Origin: Membranihabitans marinus | GTDB taxonomy: Bacteria > Bacteroidota > Bacteroidia > Chitinophagales > Saprospiraceae | Length of the DNA stretch: 64,000 nt | Assembly: GCF_019802045.1 (NCBI RefSeq) | Contig: NZ_JAHVHU010000006.1 | Span: 310,001 to 374,000 of the forward strand | Direction: 5' to 3' | Shown: piece after piece, positions 37,422 through 45,785 of the stretch | How positions within the stretch are numbered: position 1 is the first letter of the stretch | Layout: every line of letters starts with the position of its first letter | Notes under the pieces: generated by a model | Databases searched by the model: none | What the model was told of the DNA's origin: nothing | Seen by the model: the letters and a program-made list of their open reading frames with translations, nothing else | Position numbers and translations under genes: made by a program

Positions 37422-38825
37422 ATGGTAATGGTAAATGATGGTAGAACAATATGGAACAACTGCCTGGATATCATACGTGGAGAGATTAACGCCCAGGCGT
37501 TTAAGACGTGGTTTGAACCAATCGAGCCTGTTCGATTTGATCAAAAAACACTGACGATTCAGGTTCCCAATAACTTCTTTTATGAATGGATCGAAGAGCA
37601 TTATGTGCATCTGATGAAAAAAGCCCTGATCGAGGTGATTGGCTCAAGTGCCAGTCTCAATTATCGGGTATTAAAAGACCAGCAGGAAGTATCCAACACA
37701 ATACAACTCAATAAAAAAATTGAAAAAGACGAAAGTCCGGATTTCAGAAATCCGTTTGTCTTTCCCGGAATAAAAAAAATAAAAGCTGACCCGAACCTCA
37801 ACCCCCAATACAACTTTGACAATTTTGTAGCGGGAGAGTGCAACCGGCTGGCCCGAAATGCTGGTCTGGCTGTCGCTAAAAAGCCAGGCGGAACCGCTTT
37901 TAATCCCTTAGTCATCTATGGCAATGTAGGATTAGGAAAAACACACATCGCTCATGCGATCGGAAATAAAACCCTGGAATATTTTCCGGACAAACAAATT
38001 CTGTATGTTTCCTCCGAAAAATTCACCAATCAGATCATTCATGCGATCAAAAGCAACGAGATCCAGGATTTTCTGAATTTTTATCATCAGATCGATATTC
38101 TGATCGTGGATGATATTCAGTTTTTGGCAAACAAAGCAAAGACCCAAGAAATATTTTTCCACATCTTCAATCAATTGCACCAGGACGGAAAGCAGCTCAT
38201 CCTTACATCGGATCGGGCACCGAAAGATATGCAGGGGATGGAAGAACGATTGATTTCCCGGTTCAAGTGGGGCCTTACCGCAGATTTGTTGGCGCCCGAC
38301 TTTGAGACCCGAAAAGCCATCCTGGACAACAAGATGAACAAGGAAGGCATCGAACTGCCACCTGATGTACTGGAATTTATCTGTTACAACATCAAAAGCA
38401 ATATTCGGGAGCTCGAGGGTATACTGGTCAGCCTGATTGCCCAGTCCAGCCTCAATGAACGAAAGATTGACCTCATGCTCACCAAGGAAGTGGTGCAGAA
38501 ATTCGTAGCACAGATCAGCAAAGAAATCACGATTGACAGCATTCAGGATCTGGTCGCGGAACACTTCAATCTCGATGTCGATGTGATCCAGAGTAAATCC
38601 AGAAAAAGAAATATAGTGACCGCCCGGCAACTGGCGATGTTTTTTGTCAAAAAACATACCAATCATTCTTTGAAGAAGATCGGAAAAGCCTTTGGTGGAC
38701 GGGATCACAGTACCGTCATCTATTCGTGTAGAACGGTCAATGACCTGATCGATTCCGATAAATCATTTCAGTTGATTGTGGAAGAATTGGAGAAAAAATT
38801 AACAATGAGTCTCCACGCGATCTAA
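37422..38825 (+). CDS. dnaA: Chromosomal replication initiator DnaA
   Basis: 467 residues with all four domains. Domain I opens TIWNNCLDIIRGEINAQAFK and TWFEPIEP. The AAA+ domain has Walker A GNVGLGKT at 167-174 and Walker B ILIVDDIQF. Domain IV ends with the DNA-binding signature GGRDHSTVIYSCRTVNDL. DnaA binds origin boxes and opens oriC. No cluster of DnaA boxes is visible on either side, so the origin itself is not identified here. Confidence 0.97.
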   Translation: MVMVNDGRTIWNNCLDIIRGEINAQAFKTWFEPIEPVRFDQKTLTIQVPNNFFYEWIEEHYVHLMKKALIEVIGSSASLNYRVLKDQQEVSNTIQLNKKIEKDESPDFRNPFVFPGIKKIKADPNLNPQYNFDNFVAGECNRLARNAGLAVAKKPGGTAFNPLVIYGNVGLGKTHIAHAIGNKTLEYFPDKQILYVSSEKFTNQIIHAIKSNEIQDFLNFYHQIDILIVDDIQFLANKAKTQEIFFHIFNQLHQDGKQLILTSDRAPKDMQGMEERLISRFKWGLTADLLAPDFETRKAILDNKMNKEGIELPPDVLEFICYNIKSNIRELEGILVSLIAQSSLNERKIDLMLTKEVVQKFVAQISKEITIDSIQDLVAEHFNLDVDVIQSKSRKRNIVTARQLAMFFVKKHTNHSLKKIGKAFGGRDHSTVIYSCRTVNDLIDSDKSFQLIVEELEKKLTMSLHAI

Positions 38826-38830
38826 ATTAC

Positions 38831-38860
38831 TTTGTGATTTACAAAATGTTCTTATATTTG
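38831..38860 (+). promoter_or_regulatory. Bacteroidota-type promoter for tRNA-Ser
   Basis: TTTG (38831-38834), an 18-nt spacer and TATATTTG (38853-38860) match the -33/-7 consensus of the Bacteroidota primary sigma factor (TTTG / TAnnTTTG). Transcription would start about 25 nt before the tRNA. It begins 6 nt after the dnaA stop. Confidence 0.75.
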
Positions 38861-38892
38861 CGGTTCCTTTTGCCGGTTTCCCGGCTGTATTC

Positions 38893-38979
38893 GGTGAGGT
38901 GGGTGAGTGGCTTAAACCACCAGTTTGCTAAACTGGCGTACTGTAACAGGTACCGAGGGTTCGAATCCCTCCCTCACCG
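38893..38979 (+). tRNA. tRNA-Ser (anticodon GCU)
   Basis: An 87-nt class II tRNA. Acceptor stem GGTGAGG/CCTCACC with discriminator G, anticodon arm CCAGTTTGCTAAACTGG giving GCT, a long variable arm (GTACTGTAACAGGTAC) and T-arm GAGGGTTCGAATCCCTC. It decodes AGC/AGU serine codons. CCA is not encoded. A T-run (CTTTTTG) follows at once. Confidence 0.95.
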
Positions 38980-39039
38980 CTTTTTGATTTTCATGAAGTA
39001 TCCTTTCCCTTTTGAGAAATATATTTATTAGATCGTCTG

Positions 39040-39406
39040 TTAGTCCTTGAGTCGTATCAATGCAATAATGGGATTACTCTGATCTGTGATTCTTCCTATG
39101 TCATCAACCTCTATCTCCTGTTTATCGCCTAAACAGTAATGAGGCAGGATGGTGTCCACCCAATATTCATCATCCTACAACGCGTCATGAGGGACAGGAT
39201 AAGAAGAGGAGCAGATGTATTTTCGCTCGGGAAAGCAGTGACGTTGTCAACATCAGGGTTGCGAATAATTCCCCATTTTCATGGACCGCAAAACTTTCCG
39301 GACCATAAGAATGGGGTTTGCCTCCTGTGGTGATGTGTTTATCAAAGAGTACCTTCTGCAATGCCTCCAATTTCCAGCATTCAGAATCCAACCTCTCAGC
39401 CCCCAA
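39040..39406 (-). pseudogene. Decayed coding sequence downstream of tRNA-Ser
   Basis: The 486-nt spacer between tRNA-Ser and the carboxylase gene contains two protein-like minus-strand fragments in different frames. One (about 39406-39240) reads ALQKVLFDKHITTGGKPHSY then GPESFAVHENGELFATL, resembling the start of an SMP-30/strictosidine-synthase-like propeller. The other (39174-39043) reads DDEYWVDTILPHYCLGDKQE then IEVDDIGRITDQSNPII and ends in a TAA. A stop and frame changes separate them. I infer one or two broken genes; identities are uncertain. Confidence 0.35.
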
Positions 39407-39465
39407 TTCATCATGAATAATTTATCATTAATAATTATTATTTATCTTCGTTCAAACGCATAGCC

Positions 39466-41079
39466 ATGATCGATATCAAAAGAGAAAAGAATACCGACCA
39501 CCACAAACTCCAGATCAGTCAGATGGAACAGTTCAAAATTAAAATCCATCAAGGTGGCGGAAAAAAGAAAATCGAAAAACTCCACGATCAAAACAAACTC
39601 ACCGCGCGGGATCGGATCGAACATTTGATCGATGAACAAAGTACATTTTATGAACTGGGTACTTTTGCGGCCTATGACATGTATGAAGAGTATGGTGGAT
39701 GCCCCGCAGCCGGGGTTGTCGCGGGGATAGGTACGGTGTCCGGCCAGAAGGTCATGATCGTCGCCAACGATGCCACGGTCAAAGCCGGTGCCTGGTTCCC
39801 GATGACTTGCAAAAAGAACCTCCGCGCTCAGGAAATCAGCATGGAGAACCAGCTGCCCATCATTTATCTGGTGGATAGTGCCGGTGTTTTTCTTCCGCTT
39901 CAGGATGAAATATTCCCCGACAAAGAGGACTTTGGACGGGTTTTTCGAAACAATGCCCGCATGTCCGCCATGGGCATTCCTCAGATTGCCGCCATCATGG
40001 GAAGCTGCGTAGCGGGAGGCGCTTATCTGCCAATCATGTCCGATGAAGCCATCATCGTCCGGAATACGGGTTCGATCTTCCTCGCCGGTCCGTATCTGGT
40101 CAAAGCAGCCATCGGCGAAGAGGTGGACAGTGAAACACTGGGTGGGGCAGAAACCCAATCCAATATATCCGGAGTCACGGATTACATCGCTGAGGATGAT
40201 GAAGATTGTCTGAAGATCATTCGATCGATCGTCGATAATTCAGGGAAATTGTATCAAAAAAACCTGGAGCGCAGCGAACCGAAGCCTCCACAACGACCTG
40301 TGAATGAGCTGCTGGAAAATCTTCCCGAATCCAATACCACGCCTTACGACTCTTATGCCCTGCTGGAATCCATGGTGGATGCCGATACCTTCACGGAATA
40401 CAAAGCAGGTTATGGCCAGACCCTGATCTGTGGATACGCCAAAATAGATGGATGGCACGTGGGAATCGTCATGAATAACCGGTCGGTTGTCAAAACCAAA
40501 AAAGGGGAAATGCAATTCGGCGGGGTCATCTACTCCGATTCCGCCGACAAGGCCGCCCGATTTATCATGAACTGCAACCAGAAGAGAGTTCCCATTATAT
40601 TCTTTCAGGATGTGACAGGTTTTATGGTAGGAACCCGGTCTGAACAGGGTGGAATCATCAAAGACGGAGCTAAAATGGTCAGTGCCGTTGCCAATTCGAC
40701 CGTACCTAAAATCACGATTATCATGGGCAATTCTTACGGTGCCGGGAACTATGCCATGTGTGGTAAAGCGTACGATCCCCGCTTTATATTTGCCTGGCCT
40801 TCTGCCCGCATCGCTGTGATGGGTGGCGAACAAGCTGTAAAAGTCCTTCATCAGATCGAAACCCGGAAAGGGGAATTGTCCGAGGAAGAGTCAGAACAAA
40901 AACTAAAGAAGATCCGGGATCGTTATCAGAGACAAACGACACCCTACTATGCTGCGGCACGGCTTTGGGTGGATGAAATGATCGATCCGCGTAAAACCCG
41001 GGAATACATCTCCATGAGTCTTGATGTCGCTCAGAACAGTGAAATACAACCGTTTAACCCCGGCGTCATCCAAACCTAA
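39466..41079 (+). CDS. Acyl-CoA carboxylase beta subunit, methylcrotonyl-CoA carboxylase-like
   Basis: 537 residues, the normal size of a carboxyltransferase subunit. Key stretches are MVANDATVKAGAWFP-like MIVANDATVKAGAWFPMT, LVDSAGVFLPLQDEIFPDKE, IMGSCVAGGAYLPIMSDE and the second half FFQDVTGFMVGTRSEQGG and NSYGAGNYAMCGKAYDPRF. The form DEIFPDKEDFGRVFRNNARM is characteristic of the methylcrotonyl-CoA carboxylase branch. The biotin-carrying alpha subunit is not in the window. An HMG-CoA lyase gene follows after 5 nt, the next but one step of leucine breakdown. Confidence 0.92.
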   Translation: MIDIKREKNTDHHKLQISQMEQFKIKIHQGGGKKKIEKLHDQNKLTARDRIEHLIDEQSTFYELGTFAAYDMYEEYGGCPAAGVVAGIGTVSGQKVMIVANDATVKAGAWFPMTCKKNLRAQEISMENQLPIIYLVDSAGVFLPLQDEIFPDKEDFGRVFRNNARMSAMGIPQIAAIMGSCVAGGAYLPIMSDEAIIVRNTGSIFLAGPYLVKAAIGEEVDSETLGGAETQSNISGVTDYIAEDDEDCLKIIRSIVDNSGKLYQKNLERSEPKPPQRPVNELLENLPESNTTPYDSYALLESMVDADTFTEYKAGYGQTLICGYAKIDGWHVGIVMNNRSVVKTKKGEMQFGGVIYSDSADKAARFIMNCNQKRVPIIFFQDVTGFMVGTRSEQGGIIKDGAKMVSAVANSTVPKITIIMGNSYGAGNYAMCGKAYDPRFIFAWPSARIAVMGGEQAVKVLHQIETRKGELSEEESEQKLKKIRDRYQRQTTPYYAAARLWVDEMIDPRKTREYISMSLDVAQNSEIQPFNPGVIQT

Positions 41080-41084
41080 AAACC

Positions 41085-41948
41085 ATGACTCAAAAGGAAC
41101 CAAAAAATATAGCGCTTATTGATTGCCCGCGCGATGCCATGCAGGGGATCAAGCCTTTTATTCCGACGGAACTGAAAGTCCGGTTTATTCAAAGTTTGCT
41201 GGAGATTGGTTTTCACACCCTGGATTGCGGGAGCTTTGTATCACCGCGTGCCATCCCCCAGATGAAGGATACCGGTGCGGTGATCGACCAACTTGATCTG
41301 GAGGGGATCACGACGAAGTTACTGGTCATCATTGCCAATTACCGGGGCGCCAAGGATGCGGTCCAATACGACAAAATCAGCTACTTGGGCTTTCCATTTA
41401 GTATCTCGGAGACCTTCCAATTACGGAACACCAATGCGACGCGGGAAGAGGCCTTTGACCGGATCCGGGAGATCCAGGACCTGGTCGTAGAACATAATAA
41501 GCAATTGGTGGTTTATTTTTCCATGTGCTTTGGCAATCCATACGGCGATCTGTGGCATCCGGATATCATCACCTACTGGGCCCGGCGATTTCGGGACATT
41601 GGGGTAAAGATCATTTCGCTGTCCGACACCATTGGCATCGGAAATCCAGAGATTATCGGACGAACCGTTACAGCGATGAATAAAACTTTTTCGGATGTGC
41701 ATTTTGGTGTGCACTTGCATACCCGGCCGGATACCTGGAAAGAAAAAGTACTGGCAGCCTACGATCACGGATGCCATCGTTTTGATGGCGCTCTGAAGGG
41801 ATACGGTGGATGTCCGATGGCTCAGGACGAATTGGTCGGCAACATGCCCACCGAAAATCTGATTTCGTTCTTCAACGAAAAAAAGATGTTTAATTATCGT
41901 CGTTCTGCCTTGAATAAAGCCATGGATATCGCGCAGGAAATTTATTGA
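41085..41948 (+). CDS. Hydroxymethylglutaryl-CoA lyase
   Basis: 287 residues of the HMGL/DRE-TIM superfamily. The substrate-binding Arg and metal-ligand Asp are in DCPRDAMQG (14-21), a variant of the usual GPRDGLQ. The metal histidines are in FGVHLHTRPD, and the catalytic Cys in GYGGCPMAQD, with the metal Asn in LVGNMPTE. It splits HMG-CoA into acetoacetate and acetyl-CoA, the last step of leucine catabolism. The adjoining carboxylase beta gene supports that role. Confidence 0.88.
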   Translation: MTQKEPKNIALIDCPRDAMQGIKPFIPTELKVRFIQSLLEIGFHTLDCGSFVSPRAIPQMKDTGAVIDQLDLEGITTKLLVIIANYRGAKDAVQYDKISYLGFPFSISETFQLRNTNATREEAFDRIREIQDLVVEHNKQLVVYFSMCFGNPYGDLWHPDIITYWARRFRDIGVKIISLSDTIGIGNPEIIGRTVTAMNKTFSDVHFGVHLHTRPDTWKEKVLAAYDHGCHRFDGALKGYGGCPMAQDELVGNMPTENLISFFNEKKMFNYRRSALNKAMDIAQEIY

Positions 41949-41949
41949 G

Positions 41950-42606
41950 ATGGAAGAACAGCAACCAAAAAGATCGATCGTCCGGGCCGCCCGATGGCCG
42001 CTTTACCTACTTCTCATCATGTGGATACTGGAAATCATGAAATATGTGACCGGGTTCTCACTGGCGGATTATGGGATATTACCCCGATACGTCACCGGTC
42101 TGAAAGGCGTCCTCGCTTCCCCCCTTATTCACGGCTCGTTCGGCCATTTATTGAATAACAGCATACCCTTTTTCGTCGGGGCCACGCTCATTATTTATTT
42201 TTATCAGAAAACTGCCTTTGCCATTATCACACTGATCTGGTTAATGACCGGCGCTTTGGTGTGGATATTTGCAAAACCGGCCTACCACATTGGTGCAAGC
42301 GGTGTCGTCTACGGGATGATTTCCTTCATATTTTGGGCGGGTGTATTCAATCGGGACCGGCAATCCATCGTCCTCAGCCTGGTTATTCTCTTTCTGTACA
42401 GCGGGATGTTTTATGGTGTCCTCCCGAATCAACCCGGGGTTTCCTGGGAAAGTCACCTGCTTGGTGGCCTGGTCGGTATTTTAACCGCTTACCTCTTCCG
42501 AATACCCAAAGAAGAAGATCCGTGGGATGACGAAGAAACACCCAGGCCCTATTTTCAGGAAGATACCTTTCACAGAAACGACTATTGGAGTCAGGGAGGG
42601 GATTAG
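41950..42606 (+). CDS. Rhomboid family intramembrane serine protease
   Basis: 218 residues with six hydrophobic segments. Catalytic Ser117 is in HIGASGVVYG and His169 in ESHLLGGLVG; the loop motif HGSFGHLLNN supplies the conserved His and Asn70. An acidic cytosolic tail follows the last helix (PKEEDPWDDEETPRP). Rhomboids cleave transmembrane substrates within the membrane; the substrate is unknown. Only 1 nt separates it from the HMG-CoA lyase stop. Its TAG stop begins a 7-bp tandem repeat. Confidence 0.93.
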   Translation: MEEQQPKRSIVRAARWPLYLLLIMWILEIMKYVTGFSLADYGILPRYVTGLKGVLASPLIHGSFGHLLNNSIPFFVGATLIIYFYQKTAFAIITLIWLMTGALVWIFAKPAYHIGASGVVYGMISFIFWAGVFNRDRQSIVLSLVILFLYSGMFYGVLPNQPGVSWESHLLGGLVGILTAYLFRIPKEEDPWDDEETPRPYFQEDTFHRNDYWSQGGD

Positions 42607-42666
42607 TTTATAGATCTTAGATCTTAGATCTTAGTGCGTAGTGATTTGTGCTTAGTGCTTAGTTTT
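42604..42666 (+). repeat. 7-bp TAGNNNN repeat starting at the rhomboid stop codon
   Basis: Nine consecutive heptamers, TAGTTTA, TAGATCT three times, TAGTGCG, TAGTGAT, TTGTGCT, TAGTGCT, TAGTTTT. The first TAG is the stop codon of the rhomboid gene. Confidence 0.9.
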
Positions 42667-42668
42667 GT

Positions 42669-42757
42669 GACTCGGAGAGGTCGGAGTAGATTCTGAATCG
42701 CTTTCTGATCACGCCGACGGCGTGGTAATATCTGCGTCAATCTGCATGATCTGCGGG
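42669..42757. repeat. Cluster of short palindromes and ATCTGC repeats
   Basis: GACTCGGAGAGGTC (42669-42682) is a one-base-deleted relative of the palindrome at 34310. CACGCC-GAC-GGCGTG (42710-42724) is a perfect hairpin. ATCTGCGTCA, ATCTGCATG, ATCTGCGGG (about 42730-42757) form a 9-10-bp tandem repeat. No gene is visible in the whole spacer 42607-43067. Confidence 0.65.
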
Positions 42758-42772
42758 AAACTTTGATTAGTA

Positions 42773-42894
42773 TAACCCGCTTTATTCACCACGTCAATCT
42801 ATTATGATGCATAATATTCAGTGTATCAATTATTTAAATTCCAAAATTGGACATATTACATAGCCACATTTTGGGTAATGTTTGACTTTTGCGG
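42773..42894. repeat. Dispersed intergenic element, copy 2
   Basis: Matches 25389-25508 over its full length at roughly 80 percent by eye. The hairpin is conserved with different bases in the arms (CCAAAATTGG against CCACATTTTGG), the loop region CATATTACATAGCC being identical. Confidence 0.8.
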
Positions 42895-43035
42895 AATAAG
42901 TACTTTAAAAATGTGCCGCTCTAGTAATTTTTCAGTTAGTGGTGATGAGTCCTTTAGAAATAGCTTGAGGAGGACCCAATGTCCACAACGTAACGCATCA
43001 ATACCATTACACCAAAGAACAGAGCGGTTCGTAAG

Positions 43036-43077
43036 CTCCTTTCCCCTTTCTCCTTTCCCCTTTCCCCTCACTCCTTT
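43036..43077 (-). repeat. 7-bp repeat spanning the methyltransferase stop codon
   Basis: On the minus strand: AAAGGAG, TGAGGGG, AAAGGGG, AAAGGAG, AAAGGGG, AAAGGAG. The second heptamer starts with the TGA stop codon of the methyltransferase gene; the first overlaps its last sense codons. Confidence 0.85.
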
Positions 43078-43622
43078 ACACATTTCAAAATAAAAGCGGG
43101 TGGGATATTGATGGGCTGAAAGAACACTTCCACTTTCCCAAATATTTTTTCGTATAACTTTTTTGCAATGAGTGAATAGTGAATCTGCAAATACTCCCCT
43201 TCCGGTGCCAGGACAGATTTGGAAATATTGATAATGCTGTTGGCGACCTCCTTGGGGATCACAGAGAATGGCAGAGCGGAATAGACAATATCCACCTGAT
43301 CAAGATTATGATCGTCCAGATATTTTTGAATATTTTCGGCGGAATCTGCGGCGATGATCAGCCGCGGATCATCAATAGCCTCCAGCGTGTCAATAAACAT
43401 GTCATTGATTTCAAAGGCGATCAACTTACAATCATCCGGCATGCGTTTCAATATCCTTTTGGTCAACACACCATCACCGGCGCCCAACTCAATAATCACC
43501 CTGGCCTGATGTATTTTACTGTGATTAATTACTTTATCGCACAGGTATCTGGAGCTTCTGGTGACCGTTCCGACGGTTTTGAGATTCCGGATACCTTCCT
43601 TGAAAAATTTAAATCTATTCAT
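43068..43622 (-). CDS. SAM-dependent methyltransferase, phospholipid N-methyltransferase-like
   Basis: 184 residues, a class I methyltransferase. The start FFKEGIRNLKTVGTVTRSSR is typical of the PmtA-like/rRNA-adenine-methyltransferase-like group, and motif I is IIELGAGDGVLT. Motif IV reads IVYSALPFSVIP. The best guess is phosphatidylethanolamine N-methylation or a related lipid reaction at the inner membrane; the substrate is not certain. It is the last gene of the birA operon and starts at the base after the preceding stop. Confidence 0.75.
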   Translation of the reverse strand: MNRFKFFKEGIRNLKTVGTVTRSSRYLCDKVINHSKIHQARVIIELGAGDGVLTKRILKRMPDDCKLIAFEINDMFIDTLEAIDDPRLIIAADSAENIQKYLDDHNLDQVDIVYSALPFSVIPKEVANSIINISKSVLAPEGEYLQIHYSLIAKKLYEKIFGKVEVFFQPINIPPAFILKCVKE

Positions 43623-45785
43623 CTATTTCTGGTATATGATGTATTTTTTTAATTCGGGGTATGCTTCGATCATTTCTGATGTGATCAGATCCGTCGGGAT
43701 GCGCGATGGACCGATAAAAGCGACAATTCGAGCATCCATATACCCCTGAGCAATATATACTCTCAATGATTTTTGAGCCGCCTCCATTTTTTGAAAAATC
43801 CCGCTGTAATAGGTGAAATGGTCTTCACTGCCATCCACAGCCAACATAAGATCTTCATTCTGAACAAAATCCGATCGCTTCAACAATTGCTCTGCGTCCG
43901 CCAACCGGATCCGGAAATACACTTCTTCGATCTTGCTTTTCCAATTTTGATAGGGCGAACTACTGCCATCATCCCGCATGTGCTCTTCACCGGCTACTAC
44001 AAACCGGACGGGCAAGTTCTTGGTATTCGTAAATTCAAATTCGACTCGACGATCGTTTCTGCTTAATGACGCCGTCCGCTGTTGTCCGGAGGAGTTGAAC
44101 GAGCTCCTGGGGTATTGATGGCCATGCAACCGCATTTCGATCCGGGACATATCAAGCCCGTGCTCTTGCAAATAATCAATCGCATTCTTCAAAATCAATA
44201 CGGGCCGGTACAAACCAAAATTCGTATTGGCTTTCTTTTCTGTAAAAACATGAACCAAAAGACCTACATGCGGATACAGCCGCCCGAATTCTAGAATCTT
44301 ATCGAGTTCACCTTTTATCTGTGGTGTAATAACCAGTGGCCGTTCTCCAAAATGAAGTACAGGCAACTCAAACACAGGCTTATCATCTGAAGGAACCGCA
44401 TTGCTTTCCTGTAAGGCAAATGACCGAAAGGCACTCACTTGATAAAAGTACCGCGGCTGGCTCCAGTCGAGCTGAGCCGTACGGGGTTGATCAAAATATA
44501 CATGATAAATATCAAAGCCACCGTGTCCACCGGTTCGGTCGGAGGATAATAGCGCTTCCTGACCGTCTCCGGACAACCGAAAATCAACATCATTCCGACC
44601 GCTGTTCACGGGCGGCAACATATTCTGTGGTGTTCCCCAGGTTTCCATTTCATCATCAAAGGTAGCAAAGAAAACATCATACCCCCCGATGCTTTTATCA
44701 GAATTTGAACTAAAATAAAGTTGTCGACCATCGACACTGAGGAAAGGCGCTATCTCGTCAGCCGGGCTATTAATTTGCGGTCCCAGGTTCTGAACCATCC
44801 AATTTCCCGAACTTTTGAAAGTCACATATAGATCATATCCCCCATAACCTTCCAGTCTCTGGCTGGAAAACAAATACGCAGAGTCATGAATAGTAAACAG
44901 ATCCCGATCACCCAAACGACTCTGAAATACGGGATGATCCCATGTTCTCACAGCCGGTTCGTCCGGACCCGATTCAAAAGCCCCTACTAGGGTGGTCCGC
45001 TCTTCGTCCGTAACCGGCCGGGTAAAAAAAACATGTTGTCCGTTCTCAGAAAAGTCTAATAAACGCAATTCTGGTGAGTGATCAAACTCGTCATCCAAGG
45101 TCCCTTCTGTCTTCCATATCCCCTGTGTCACCTCAGCGTATTTCATAGAAGCACCAACTTCGGGCGTGGATCGGATAGAAAGCGTGTGCTCTGAATCATG
45201 AACCGTAAAATAAAACCGGTGTCCAATATTTGGGGAATAAACCGGATGGAACTCATCATGAACCGAGTTAACCTGATGTCCTGCGTTCTCTACCAGGCTA
45301 TTCGCGGCATCGTTTCCAGCTGTTCGTGCAGCACCAATTTGCTTCATGTAATAATTTACCAGCTGTAAATCCACCATACTACTGCGTTCTGCAAACTGCC
45401 GATAGTAGTGTTCGGCCTCAGAAAACTGACCCAACTGGTGACAAGCTCGACCGGCCCGAAAATACACCTCTTCCGGATGATTTCGGTCGCCGTCTGCCAA
45501 TATCTTTTGAAACTGTTCCAGAGCTTCCTCGATCCGGTCTTCTTCCATCAGCGAACGCCCCAGCTTTAGCCTGGCTTGAGGATTTACCGGATGCCTGGAC
45601 AGGTAAGACTGGTATTCGGTGATAGCTTCTTTCCAGCTTCCCTCTTCAAATAAAGCATCAGCCCGGTTCAAGTCCGTACTGGTCGGCTGTTGTCGAAAAA
45701 TTGGTAAAGAGCAACTGTATAGCATTATGCTCACCATACAGGCTATACAAACAAAAAAGCTGATTCGTGCCACAGTGTTTTTCAT
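43623..45785 (-). CDS. OmpA-like lipoprotein with TPR and PD40 repeats
   Basis: 720 residues from ATG 45785. The signal ends in IMLYSCSLP, a lipobox. TPR helices occupy about 35-160 (ADALFEEGSWKEAITEYQSY, PEEVYFRAGRACHQLGQFSE). PD40/WD40-like blades follow, with SADEIAPFLSVDGRQLYFSS-type motifs and GRNDVDFRLSGDGQEALLSS. An OmpA-like C-terminal domain is at about 500-620 (LDKILEFGRLYPHVGLLVHV, NDRRVEFEF). Such proteins bind peptidoglycan from the outer membrane; PorE of the T9SS has this architecture. Its ATG overlaps the E2 stop (TGATG). Confidence 0.82.
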   Translation of the reverse strand: MKNTVARISFFVCIACMVSIMLYSCSLPIFRQQPTSTDLNRADALFEEGSWKEAITEYQSYLSRHPVNPQARLKLGRSLMEEDRIEEALEQFQKILADGDRNHPEEVYFRAGRACHQLGQFSEAEHYYRQFAERSSMVDLQLVNYYMKQIGAARTAGNDAANSLVENAGHQVNSVHDEFHPVYSPNIGHRFYFTVHDSEHTLSIRSTPEVGASMKYAEVTQGIWKTEGTLDDEFDHSPELRLLDFSENGQHVFFTRPVTDEERTTLVGAFESGPDEPAVRTWDHPVFQSRLGDRDLFTIHDSAYLFSSQRLEGYGGYDLYVTFKSSGNWMVQNLGPQINSPADEIAPFLSVDGRQLYFSSNSDKSIGGYDVFFATFDDEMETWGTPQNMLPPVNSGRNDVDFRLSGDGQEALLSSDRTGGHGGFDIYHVYFDQPRTAQLDWSQPRYFYQVSAFRSFALQESNAVPSDDKPVFELPVLHFGERPLVITPQIKGELDKILEFGRLYPHVGLLVHVFTEKKANTNFGLYRPVLILKNAIDYLQEHGLDMSRIEMRLHGHQYPRSSFNSSGQQRTASLSRNDRRVEFEFTNTKNLPVRFVVAGEEHMRDDGSSSPYQNWKSKIEEVYFRIRLADAEQLLKRSDFVQNEDLMLAVDGSEDHFTYYSGIFQKMEAAQKSLRVYIAQGYMDARIVAFIGPSRIPTDLITSEMIEAYPELKKYIIYQK

